A program made the position numbers and the translations under genes. From NCBI GenBank assembly GCA_963617205.1, contig CAVEOA010000009.1, positions 14,564-78,563 of the forward strand: a stretch of DNA of 64,000 nt, given 5' to 3'. The notes below the pieces were generated by a model. It was not told where the DNA came from, searched no databases, and saw only the letters and a program-made list of their open reading frames with translations. Below, in pieces: positions 8,689-17,178 of the stretch. Every line of letters begins with the position of its first letter. Position 1 is the first letter of the stretch. The DNA is from UBA11524 sp963617205. GTDB lineage: Bacteria; Bacillota; Clostridia; Christensenellales; Aristaeellaceae.

Positions 8689-10098
8689 TTATTGCGCGGA
8701 AAGTGCTGACAGCATTGCTTTGACGCTGCTCAATCGCACGAGGAAGCTACCGCCGCCGGACGTTTCCGCCAGGGCATAGTAATCGTTGTACGCAGAGTAG
8801 CGCACCGTTTGGGTGCTGCCGCTGCGGAGCGTGAAGGTGATTTCAGCCAGTATCGAACCGCCTGATGCGCCTTGCTCGGCGGATTTGTCGAACATCAGCC
8901 CGATGACGGCGGCGTAGCAGGAGGAGAAAGCTTCCTGCGAGATGTCCTTGCCGTTGAACAGCCAGCGCTGCCCAAGCGTGTCATCATCGCCGGAATATTC
9001 GGTGCTGAGCAGGTAGAGGGTGTCCGCTGTGCGCACAAGCGTCTGCGAAACGTTGTAGGCAGGCACGAGCGCAACATAGCGGTTCAGGAGCGTATCAACG
9101 CCGCAGCCGTCAGCAAAGGCAAGCTGCGCACGGCTGATGGTGTAAATATCGCCGGTTGAATCCATGCGGACGTACACCATGCCATCGCCTGCATCGCTGC
9201 CGATATGGATGTCGCGGATGGTGCCGTCGGAGAAGGACACAATCAGTCGCTGCGGGTCATCGAGCCCATACGGCGCGAGCCCTTCCATGTCGGATACGGT
9301 GGTGATATATTCTTCGGCGTAAACGGCGCAAACGCCCTCGATAAATGCGCTAATCTGCGTGGTGTCACCGTCATGCACGAGCGGCGTGGTGGAATGCCAC
9401 TTGAGCAGGCTGCTGTCGGTGGTGCCCTTGGAGAAGATGAGACGGTCGCTTGAGGAGTTCACCACGGCGATTTGCAGCGCATCGGAGGTGCTTTCCGTGA
9501 TGGCGGCCGGAAGCGTGTGATGTGCCTGCAGCGGCTTGCACAGCGTGTCGTGCAGGTCATAGGGGACAAGATAGACGTTGTCATCGCCGTCGATGGCGAA
9601 ATAGCAGCTTGCACCGTCTGATGTCTTATGCCCGATGCGCAGCGTGCGGCTCGTGCCGTCCGTGTGCAGGATGGTGATGACCGCGTCCGGGGAGGTCAGA
9701 CCGCAGGCGTCGCGGTCGAGCGCCGGATAGCTGGCGGTTGCGGGAGTGTACTGCGCGATGACAATCAGCATCTGCCACGCATCGCTGTTCAGCGTGAAGA
9801 GTTCATCGCCTTCCACCAGAAACGGCTGCGAAAGCGCATTGTACACGCCGAGCAGATTGCCGCTTGCGTCGAAAGCCATATCGGACGCGACGGTGTAGCT
9901 GTCATAGCCCTTGGGGGACACGGTGATGCTCTTGAGGCTCGACAGGGCGTCCTGATACAGCAGAAAGTACGATGCGCCTGACGCCTCCTCGGCAGGCAGG
10001 GTGCTGTTAGCTGCCTGATCGCTGCCAAGAAGCACGTACGCGCCGAAAAGCGCCGCGCAGCACAGCAGCATCCCCAGCAGGCGAAGTCCGCGCCGCAT
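8689..10098 (-). CDS. DUF4340 membrane-anchored protein
   Basis: This 469-residue protein has one N-terminal membrane segment (MRRGLRLLGMLLCCAALFGAY) and a long beta-rich outer region matching DUF4340. The family is typically found next to Gld-type ABC exporters. It is the last gene of the exporter operon, and its ATG overlaps the GldG-like stop (TGATG arrangement). The molecular function is unknown; the consistent partnership suggests it works with the GldG-like protein on the outer face of the membrane. The operon ends at the bidirectional terminator beyond its stop. Confidence 0.75.
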   Translation of the reverse strand: MRRGLRLLGMLLCCAALFGAYVLLGSDQAANSTLPAEEASGASYFLLYQDALSSLKSITVSPKGYDSYTVASDMAFDASGNLLGVYNALSQPFLVEGDELFTLNSDAWQMLIVIAQYTPATASYPALDRDACGLTSPDAVITILHTDGTSRTLRIGHKTSDGASCYFAIDGDDNVYLVPYDLHDTLCKPLQAHHTLPAAITESTSDALQIAVVNSSSDRLIFSKGTTDSSLLKWHSTTPLVHDGDTTQISAFIEGVCAVYAEEYITTVSDMEGLAPYGLDDPQRLIVSFSDGTIRDIHIGSDAGDGMVYVRMDSTGDIYTISRAQLAFADGCGVDTLLNRYVALVPAYNVSQTLVRTADTLYLLSTEYSGDDDTLGQRWLFNGKDISQEAFSSCYAAVIGLMFDKSAEQGASGGSILAEITFTLRSGSTQTVRYSAYNDYYALAETSGGGSFLVRLSSVKAMLSALSAQ

Positions 10099-11531
10099 CA
10101 GAGCCGCCTCCTTTTCAGGAGCACGACCGCCATGACGAGCAGCAGAATGCCCGGCACAAGCGCAATCGACAGGATGGTGACACGCTGACGGCTGCTGGCG
10201 TTGTCGAACGTGATACGCTGCGCGGCAAGGCGCTTGACACCGGCATCGAGCGAGGCCGTCTGGTCAAGGTCGCTCATGTCGGTCACGCACCACGTTAGCA
10301 GGGCAAGGTCATCGCTCGCATCGAGCACGGACGCGCCGCTGATTTCGGTCGCATCCCTGAACATGGCTGCGGAGGACAGCAGGCACAGCGCCGTGCCGCT
10401 GCTCTTCTTCGCAACAGCGCCGAGCAGGAACTGACCGGAGACGTCATTTTCCTGCGCATCGATGGACGAGCCGTCCGCATTCGGGTGGAGGACCGCACGA
10501 GTCGAGGTCTCCAGCAGCTTCGTCACGGTGACACCCGGTCGGATGGCAGGCGTTGCGAGCGCACAGGAACGGGGAAGGATGACGCGCCCGGTGATATTCT
10601 CGGCAAGGGAATCAGCAAGTGCCGGCGACAGGTATTCCGGAGAATCGACATAGCGTGTGCTTTCCTGTGTGCTCTCGACCACCCAACCCGACTGGAAGTC
10701 CAGCCCGTACAGGCTGCAAACCGTCCGCAGCTGCGTCAGGCGGTCAAGCGGCGTATCGGCACCGCAGGCAATGAGCGCACGTCCGCCGTTATCGAGGAAG
10801 GAGACAAGCGTCTGCGCCTCATCGCCGGTCAGGTCGTTCTGCGGATCGATTAGGAGGAGAATGTCCGTTGCGGCAGGGGAGATGCGCCCAAGCTCGCCCG
10901 AATGCACATCGAAGCCGTTTGAACGAAGCTGCAGCGCCAGCAGGGAGCAATCCTCCTCGCTTGCTTCGCCGTGACCGGCGATGAACCATACGCCGACAGG
11001 ATTGTCCGTGCAGACGCGGCTGATGGCACCGATGAGCTGTGCCTCGCCGCAGTAGATGGTATATTCCTCGTCCAGGACGGTTCGCGAGAAGAGCAGGTCG
11101 TCCGGGTCAAGACGGATGATGCGCGTGCATGCTTCGTTTGTGATGAAAATGGTGCCGTTTTCAACGCTTTGCGCGTCACCGCTGAGGGCGGCAATGCGCT
11201 GTGGCTGCGTGACAGGGTCGATTGCCTCTACGCGGACGTGTGCGCAGACGGCAGCCATCTTGGAAAGCGTTTCGGTTACGAGGTCTCGAATCGTGCTGTC
11301 ATAGGCGGCAGAAAAGACAGGGTAGAGCAGCACGTCCTCCTCAAGCGCATCGAGGTGAGAAAGCGTGTAGTCGCTCAGCTGCGTCACGCCGTCCGAGGAC
11401 ACGTCTGCCTTTAAGTACCATTTGTCCTCTGCGCGTTCGCTGACGAGGATAAGCAGAACCGCCATCGCGACCGCCAGCACGCATGTCAGCAGATGATACA
11501 GCCCATAGGGCATTTGCTTTTTCTTCTTCAT
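10098..11531 (-). CDS. GldG-like ABC-type transport auxiliary protein
   Basis: This 477-residue protein has an N-terminal membrane helix (residues about 10-30) and a C-terminal one (about 453-472) ending in KRRRL. The large outer domain resembles the ABC_transp_aux family (PF09822), with the GVWFIAGHGEASEEDCSLL and ILLLIDPQNDLTGDE segments. In Flavobacteria GldG supports gliding and secretion; in Clostridia the same gene set occurs without gliding and its cargo is unknown. It lies 6 bases after the permease gene and overlaps the DUF4340 gene by one base, so the four exporter genes are probably made together. Confidence 0.82.
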   Translation of the reverse strand: MKKKKQMPYGLYHLLTCVLAVAMAVLLILVSERAEDKWYLKADVSSDGVTQLSDYTLSHLDALEEDVLLYPVFSAAYDSTIRDLVTETLSKMAAVCAHVRVEAIDPVTQPQRIAALSGDAQSVENGTIFITNEACTRIIRLDPDDLLFSRTVLDEEYTIYCGEAQLIGAISRVCTDNPVGVWFIAGHGEASEEDCSLLALQLRSNGFDVHSGELGRISPAATDILLLIDPQNDLTGDEAQTLVSFLDNGGRALIACGADTPLDRLTQLRTVCSLYGLDFQSGWVVESTQESTRYVDSPEYLSPALADSLAENITGRVILPRSCALATPAIRPGVTVTKLLETSTRAVLHPNADGSSIDAQENDVSGQFLLGAVAKKSSGTALCLLSSAAMFRDATEISGASVLDASDDLALLTWCVTDMSDLDQTASLDAGVKRLAAQRITFDNASSRQRVTILSIALVPGILLLVMAVVLLKRRRL

Positions 11532-11537
11532 CGATGC

Positions 11538-12266
11538 TCACCCCTTTGCGTGACGGCGCTTTTCCAGCACGCGGTCGGTCAGGAAAAGCATCAGGAAGGT
11601 AAAAACAAGGAAATAGACGATATCCGCGAAGCTGATGATGCCGTTGGCGAAGTCACCCAGGCGCGAGGACGACGGCAGATAGCCGAGAATGACGCTGAGC
11701 GGATGCAGATACGCGCTGGTGCTTGCCTGCGGCACAATGTAGTGCTCGGACAGGTACATCAGCACGTTCACGCCGAGCGTCAGGATGGCGGCGGTAATCT
11801 GATTCGTGCACAGCGAGGACAGCAGCACGCCGACGGAAAGCATGGCGGCATCCAGCAGGTAATAGCCGAGGAAAACGACGGCAATCTGCGTCCAGGAAAG
11901 CTGCGCGTACGGCGAAATCAGCAACGGATGCAGAAGAGAAAGCAGCATTGCCAGCAGCAGCATCAGCATGGACGCGAATGCCTTGCCCAGCACGATTTTG
12001 CCAAGCGGCACCGGCGCCGTCAGCAGAAGCTGGTCGGTGCGCATGCGCTTTTCCTCGGCGAACAGGCGCATCGTCAGCAGGGGAGCAATCAGCAGGAGCG
12101 GCAGCTGCATGCCGGAAAACAGCAGGTTCATGCTGGCGCTCATTTCCTGCCCGATGTTGATGAACACGAACACGATGCCGGACAAAAGCGCGTACATGGC
12201 AAGGAACACATAGCCGACAGGCGTCGTAAAATAGCTGCTCAGCTCATGGCGAAACACAGCGCGCAT
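11538..12266 (-). CDS. ABC-2 type permease (GldF-like)
   Basis: This 242-residue protein has six predicted membrane segments, with the ABC-2 permease start HELSSYFTTPVGYVFLAMYALLSG near the N-terminus and the PLLTMRLFAEEKRMRTDQLLL coupling region at about 60-80. It pairs with the ATPase whose stop overlaps its start codon by one base (TGATG). Together they form the exporter core. The fold is secure; the cargo is unknown. Confidence 0.85.
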   Translation of the reverse strand: MRAVFRHELSSYFTTPVGYVFLAMYALLSGIVFVFINIGQEMSASMNLLFSGMQLPLLLIAPLLTMRLFAEEKRMRTDQLLLTAPVPLGKIVLGKAFASMLMLLLAMLLSLLHPLLISPYAQLSWTQIAVVFLGYYLLDAAMLSVGVLLSSLCTNQITAAILTLGVNVLMYLSEHYIVPQASTSAYLHPLSVILGYLPSSSRLGDFANGIISFADIVYFLVFTFLMLFLTDRVLEKRRHAKG

Positions 12267-13204
12267 CAGTTTCCCTCCTTCTGACCGATGACGTCGAGGA
12301 AGGCTTCCTCCAGCGCACCCTCACTGGTCATTTCCAGCAGCTCATAGCCGTTATTCAGGCAGCAGGCGGACACCTGCGCACGTAAATCGGCGTGCAGCTC
12401 ATGATGGATGATGAGCTGTGCAGCGCCGTCCTCACTGCAATCCGCACCGGTTACGCTGGTAACGCCCGGAATGGCGGAAAGCAGCGCACGCAGACCGTCA
12501 TCGCCGCGGTAGCGGAGACGGATGCGAGCCGCACCCTGAAGCAGCGACGTCATCGTGCCGTCATAGCAGATGTGCCCATGATCGAGCACGATGGCGCGGC
12601 GGCAGACGTTGGTAACCTCGCTGAGCAGGTGAGAGGAGAGCAGCACGGTGCTTTCTTCACCGGCCTTGCGGATGACATCGCGCATCTGCACCATCTGCAG
12701 GGGATCAAGACCGCTGCCGGGTTCGTCGAGAATCAGCAGCGACGGATGCGGCAGAAGCGCCTGCGCCACGCCAAGACGCTGCCGATAGCCCTTTGACAGC
12801 CGACCGGACAGGCGCGAGGCATACTCATTCAGTCCGGTCAGTTCAATGACGCGCTCCGCCTCCTGCCTCTGCTGCTTGCGGGACATTCCGCGAAGCTGCG
12901 CGCAGTAGTGCAGATACTCCCGAACCGTCATGTCCGGATAAAGCGGCGGCTGCTCGGGCAAATAGCCGATGTGCGCCCGTGCCTTCATGGGCGATTCGAG
13001 CGTATCATCGCCACAGACGGTGATTTTTCCGCTGGTTTGGCAGAGGTAACCGGTCATCATATTCATCAGCGTTGATTTGCCGGTGCCGTTCCTGCCAAGC
13101 AGCGCGATGATTTCGCCCTTTTCGGCGGAAAAGGTGATCTCCCGGAGCACCTCGCGCCGACCGTAGCGCTTTGAGACGCCGCTGACGTCAAGTATCGTTT
13201 CCAT
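12266..13204 (-). CDS. ABC exporter ATP-binding protein (GldA-like)
   Basis: This 312-residue ATPase starts at METILDV (13204); the longer open frame runs into the AraC coding region and lacks a ribosome site. It has Walker A (LLGRNGTGKST), signature LSKGYRQRLG, Walker B (LLILDEPGSGLDP) and the His switch (LSSHLLSE). The C-terminal 80 residues are the regulatory domain usual in CcmA/GldA-type exporter ATPases. Its start lies inside the last 17 bases of the AraC-type regulator gene, a tight coupling of regulator and exporter. Confidence 0.9.
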   Translation of the reverse strand: METILDVSGVSKRYGRREVLREITFSAEKGEIIALLGRNGTGKSTLMNMMTGYLCQTSGKITVCGDDTLESPMKARAHIGYLPEQPPLYPDMTVREYLHYCAQLRGMSRKQQRQEAERVIELTGLNEYASRLSGRLSKGYRQRLGVAQALLPHPSLLILDEPGSGLDPLQMVQMRDVIRKAGEESTVLLSSHLLSEVTNVCRRAIVLDHGHICYDGTMTSLLQGAARIRLRYRGDDGLRALLSAIPGVTSVTGADCSEDGAAQLIIHHELHADLRAQVSACCLNNGYELLEMTSEGALEEAFLDVIGQKEGN

Positions 13205-15443
13205 GCTCTGTGTTCTCCTTGCTTCGGCGATACTGCAAAGGGGTAACGCCGGCGATTTGCTTGAAGCGGCGGATGAAGCTCGAGGCATCATAATAGCCGA
13301 CGCTGACGGCGATTTCCTTGATGGACAGGTCCGTCTGGGTCAGCAGCTGCTTGGAGCGTTCCAGCCGCAGGATAGTCAGGTACTCGTTCGGGGAGACGTG
13401 ATTGCGTTCCTTGAACGTGAAGGAAAGCCGCGCGGTCGACACGCCGAACGCCTCCGCAATGGCGCTGATGGACAGCTCGGGGTCGGCAAAGTGCTCGCGG
13501 ATGTACGCCGCGACCTCTTCAATCTCGCCGTCCTCCTCTTTGCTTTCCGGCGGACGCTCCGCCTTCAGCAGCGTATCGCAGACACGGCGCAGCAGCTCGT
13601 TCAGGTCGTCAACGCTCTGACAGCCGGACAGGGAGAAGATGTCGTACATATCCTTCATGTCGCTTGTGTCGGTCAGGTTATCGGCATGGGCGCGCAGCAG
13701 CGTGTGAATCACGTCGTTGTAAATCAGGCGGAAGGCGAACGGCGTGATGCCGGAATGTTTGAGGAAGGCCAGCAGCTCATCGAGCTTGTCGGAGAGCATA
13801 TCACGGTTGCTGAGCATCAGCGCCTGATTGATGCCGTCGGTGATTTTGCGCGCCTGCGGCAGAATTTCGCTCAGGTTCACCGAAACGAAGGAGTATTCCA
13901 GCACCCTCGTTTCATCCATGACGAAGCGGTTGTCATAGGCGGTTGCCGCCTCCAGATAACAGGCAGGCGCATGCAGGAAGTTCGTGTGGACGTTGCTCAT
14001 GGCGATGCAGGCGTGTCCGTAGCGTTCGTTGCAGGCGGTGTGGAGCGCATCGGCAACCTTGTGCACGTCTTCCGGCGTGTCGCAGAAGACGACATAGAGG
14101 AAGTTGTTCATCGACGCCATTTCAACGCTGCATACAGTAATGCCCTCGATGGCGTTCAGCGGCGGCGTCTGCATGCTGAAGGGCTGGTCGCTGGCATCCT
14201 GCTCCGGACAGAGCACCATGCCGTAATACGGCTTGTCGATGTCAAGCTGCAAATTGCGGGCAGCAGCGACCGCCATTTCGCGGCTGTCGAAGCGTCCCTT
14301 CATGAAGCGCAGCACGAAATAATGGCGCTGCATGGGCAGGGAGGATTCCAGACGGCTCGCAAGGTCACTGTTGCGGCGGGAAAGCTCGCGGATGCCGGAC
14401 TGAATGGTGCTCAGCTCATCGCCGGGCGCATATTCCTGCGGCAGAAGGCTGCTGATTTCGCGGATGGGGCGGATGTTCTGCCGTGCAAGCATATAGGACA
14501 ATGCGGAGCCTGCCACAGCCAGCACCGCAATCAGCATCAGCACGCTGCCCATGCTGTCCCAGACGTTGCCTGTGAGCTCTGCGGAAGGCATGACCATGGC
14601 ATACTGCATGTTCCAACTGCGATTGCCGAGGGCGAGCAGCGTATAGGTCGTGCTGCCAGCGGTAAATTCCTGCTGCGAGGTGCCGCTGTCCGTGGAAATC
14701 ATGCCGGACAGGGTTTCCGCGCTGACCGGCAGGCCGCCGGAGGACGCGAGAAGCTTGCCGTCATGCAGGATGCAGGTGATGGCGTTTGTCGTGATGGCAT
14801 CGGAAAAGAGCTGCTGATAGGTGTTTTGACGCAGCAGAAAAATCATCGAGCCGCGGTCGCTGTTCTGGCTCATGCCAAGCGGCAGGATGAAGGTGACGAT
14901 GTTGTATTCGCCGCTGCCGAGCAGGGAAGAGGACACCTGCTGGGACGGCAGCACCATAAGACCGCTTGGATGGAGAATCATGTCCAGCAGCTCGTCGGTC
15001 GTCGTGTCGGCATAATGCATCAGCTCGCCGAACATGTTCAGCTGCATCATCGAGGAGGAGGAATACAGGTACTCATCCTCCGAAAAGCACAGGTACATCT
15101 GATCGGCGAAGGCGCTGCTGACCGTGTAGGGAATCAGCTGCTGCATCAGGTCATAGGCGCGCCATGGCTCCTCCTGATAGCTGAACGGCTGCAAATAAGG
15201 CGACAGGCCGATTTGCTCCGCTGAATTGAGCATCGTGCTCAAATAACCCTCGTGCTGGTCGGCAATCCGGCTCAGACGGTTGATTTCGCTGTCGATCATC
15301 TGCGCACGGACTTCGCGGCTGGTATAGAAGTACATGTACAGGAAGAGGACGCTCAGCGTGAGCAGCAGCACGAGCAGATAGGAAACAACATAGCGCGCGA
15401 AGGTGGACAGGCGCTTGCTGCCCAATGTTTTGACAGGCTTCAT
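13188..15443 (-). CDS. Transmembrane AraC-family regulator
   Basis: This 751-residue one-component regulator has an N-terminal membrane helix (about 13-38) and an extracytoplasmic sensing domain up to about 290. A second helix follows (VLMLIAVLAVAGSALSYML), then a cytoplasmic linker and a C-terminal AraC/XylS double HTH (about 650-745). The HTH shows ISAIAEAFGVSTARLSFTFK and IKEIAVSVGYYDASSFIRRFKQ. Such proteins typically control CUT1 sugar importers next to them. Here the gene overlaps the upstream solute-binding-protein gene (ATGA) and the downstream ATPase gene, so it is embedded in one operon with a binding protein and a Gld-type exporter. The ligand is unknown; a glycan breakdown product is a reasonable guess. 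Confidence 0.9.
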   Translation of the reverse strand: MKPVKTLGSKRLSTFARYVVSYLLVLLLTLSVLFLYMYFYTSREVRAQMIDSEINRLSRIADQHEGYLSTMLNSAEQIGLSPYLQPFSYQEEPWRAYDLMQQLIPYTVSSAFADQMYLCFSEDEYLYSSSSMMQLNMFGELMHYADTTTDELLDMILHPSGLMVLPSQQVSSSLLGSGEYNIVTFILPLGMSQNSDRGSMIFLLRQNTYQQLFSDAITTNAITCILHDGKLLASSGGLPVSAETLSGMISTDSGTSQQEFTAGSTTYTLLALGNRSWNMQYAMVMPSAELTGNVWDSMGSVLMLIAVLAVAGSALSYMLARQNIRPIREISSLLPQEYAPGDELSTIQSGIRELSRRNSDLASRLESSLPMQRHYFVLRFMKGRFDSREMAVAAARNLQLDIDKPYYGMVLCPEQDASDQPFSMQTPPLNAIEGITVCSVEMASMNNFLYVVFCDTPEDVHKVADALHTACNERYGHACIAMSNVHTNFLHAPACYLEAATAYDNRFVMDETRVLEYSFVSVNLSEILPQARKITDGINQALMLSNRDMLSDKLDELLAFLKHSGITPFAFRLIYNDVIHTLLRAHADNLTDTSDMKDMYDIFSLSGCQSVDDLNELLRRVCDTLLKAERPPESKEEDGEIEEVAAYIREHFADPELSISAIAEAFGVSTARLSFTFKERNHVSPNEYLTILRLERSKQLLTQTDLSIKEIAVSVGYYDASSFIRRFKQIAGVTPLQYRRSKENTEHGNDT

Positions 15444-16984
15444 GGCTGTGCGTTTGCCTCCACGTAGCGGTCATAGACCGTCTGATAGATGGTGACGTAT
15501 TCCTCGGAACCGATGGATTTCAGCTCCTCAAGGAATGCCTGATAGTTCTCGTCCGTGACGCCGCGCGTGATGGCTTCCACCAGATACGCATTGATGGAGG
15601 ACTTCATGGGCGTGTGAATCTGCAGGATTCGGGCGGATTCCTCGCTCGTCTTGGGAGCCGTGTTGTTCAGCAGCGTGTAGGAGAGCGTCTCCAGCACGCC
15701 CGCCTCATCATAGAGCTGGCAGTACGCGGATTTCTCCTGACGGTGCGCGGCAGGCACATACACGGAGGTGTAGTAGCTCTCCGGCGCGAAGAACTGCCCG
15801 CAGATGACCGGCACGGTCTTGTACAGCTCGTTGCTGCTGGGCACATACGAAACCTCATAGCGACCGTCCTCGCACTCGATGAGCGTATCGCCGAGCTTGC
15901 CGTTTTGCGCGACGAGCATGTTCTCCGTTTCAAGCTGCGCATCGAGCCAGCGCAGGGAAGCCTCGATGTTGGTGTTCTGACTTGTCAGCGCGGCGCCGAT
16001 TTCGACGATGTCCGCTGCGCGTGCGAGTTTGACCTGCGTATTCGGCGCGGATACGGGCAGCATGACGACATACTCATCGATGATATCGGCATTCAGCGCC
16101 GTGTTTTGAAGCCGCCAGTAGGAGAAATAGCCCGCCTTCTGCTGATTGACCTTCGCTGCCCACAGGTTGGAGCCCTGCGTCAGCGATTCGATGTCCAGCA
16201 GACCCTCGACGCACAGCTCGTGCAGCCATTCCAGACATTGCCGGAAGCCGTCCTCCTCCGGCGCGAAGAGCACCTGTCCGTCGTCGGAAAGGTGCACGAA
16301 GGCCTCGTTCATCGGTACGCCGAACGCACTGAAGGCGTTGTAAATGCCGGTGTTGACATCATCAAAGGTCGCTTCGTAGGGGATTTCGTCATTTTCGCCG
16401 TTGCCGTTCGGGTCGCCGTTCTTGAAGGCGCGGAGCACCTCTGTCAGCTCGTCCGTCGTTGTCGGCACGTCCAGACCGAGCTTGTCCAGCCACGTCTTGT
16501 TGATGAAGAAATGCCCGTTGGTGTTGATGCCCTGTGAAAGCAGGAAACCGACATAGTACATCCTGCCGTCGGATGCTTTCAGCTTCGTGTCTGCGCCGTC
16601 GACCGTCAGGCGGCTGAAGTAATTGGGCATGTATTCCGCAAGATAGTCATCCAGCGAAAGGATGATGCCCTCCGACACGCCGTATTCCTCGATATCGAGG
16701 TCGCCGCGAAGAAGCATGTCGTGATATTTGCCGGATGCGAACATCAGGCTGACACGGTTTGACCAGTCGGAATGCTTGACCACGTCAAAATCGACATGCA
16801 CGCCTGTTTGCTCTTCAATCTGCTGGAAATACCACATGTTATCGAAGTCAAGCGTCTGATTCTCCAGCTCATACTGGAGCGCGGTCAGCGTGACTTTTTC
16901 CGTTTCCGTCGTGCTTTGACTGCCGCAGCCGCTCAGGAGCAGCAGGAGAGACATAAGGAACAGAAAGCAAACTGGCTTTTTCAT
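15440..16984 (-). CDS. Extracellular solute-binding lipoprotein (paralogue)
   Basis: This 514-residue family 1 solute-binding protein of the long CUT1 type (LipO/YtcQ-like) starts at the ATG that has AGAGGGG 7 bases upstream, giving MKKPV and a lipobox LLSGC at residues 16-20. Its mature start (LTALQYELENQTLDFDNMW) is clearly homologous to the protein encoded at 17179-18684, and the homology continues through the LTQGSNLWAAKVN and WLDAQLETE segments. It is therefore a diverged duplicate. It has its own promoter and overlaps the transmembrane AraC gene by four bases. No permease genes follow, so it may present ligand to the sensor rather than to a transporter; that is inference. Confidence 0.88.
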   Translation of the reverse strand: MKKPVCFLFLMSLLLLLSGCGSQSTTETEKVTLTALQYELENQTLDFDNMWYFQQIEEQTGVHVDFDVVKHSDWSNRVSLMFASGKYHDMLLRGDLDIEEYGVSEGIILSLDDYLAEYMPNYFSRLTVDGADTKLKASDGRMYYVGFLLSQGINTNGHFFINKTWLDKLGLDVPTTTDELTEVLRAFKNGDPNGNGENDEIPYEATFDDVNTGIYNAFSAFGVPMNEAFVHLSDDGQVLFAPEEDGFRQCLEWLHELCVEGLLDIESLTQGSNLWAAKVNQQKAGYFSYWRLQNTALNADIIDEYVVMLPVSAPNTQVKLARAADIVEIGAALTSQNTNIEASLRWLDAQLETENMLVAQNGKLGDTLIECEDGRYEVSYVPSSNELYKTVPVICGQFFAPESYYTSVYVPAAHRQEKSAYCQLYDEAGVLETLSYTLLNNTAPKTSEESARILQIHTPMKSSINAYLVEAITRGVTDENYQAFLEELKSIGSEEYVTIYQTVYDRYVEANAQP

Positions 16985-17067
16985 CAACATACCCCTCTGA
17001 ATAATGATTCTTGTCACGCTTGTGCTGCCGAGCCGGTCGGCAGGTGAACCATGATTTCTTGCTCCTT

Positions 17068-17096
17068 ATTATATCACAAAGCATAACAAATCACAA
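17068..17096 (-). promoter_or_regulatory. Promoter of the binding protein-AraC-exporter operon
   Basis: On the minus strand TTGTGA (17091-17096), a 17-base spacer and TATAAT (17068-17073). It lies beyond the terminator of the importer operon, so this operon is separately expressed. Confidence 0.75.
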
Positions 17097-17122
17097 ACAT
17101 CTGGCGATGAAAAAGCAGGCTT

Positions 17123-17157
17123 AAAAAAAGACCGGAGAGACGCAATGCCTCTCCGGT
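17123..17157 (-). terminator. Terminator of the sugar importer operon
   Basis: On the minus strand ACCGGAGAG pairs with CTCTCCGGT around a 9-base loop, followed by seven T. Confidence 0.9.
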
Positions 17158-17178
17158 CGGGGGATTCCTGCGCTTGTC

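Noticed and set aside
13203..15224. 673-codon plus-strand frame opposite the AraC-type regulator
   Set aside because: No family features or ribosome site; the minus-strand gene has membrane helices and two AraC HTH motifs.
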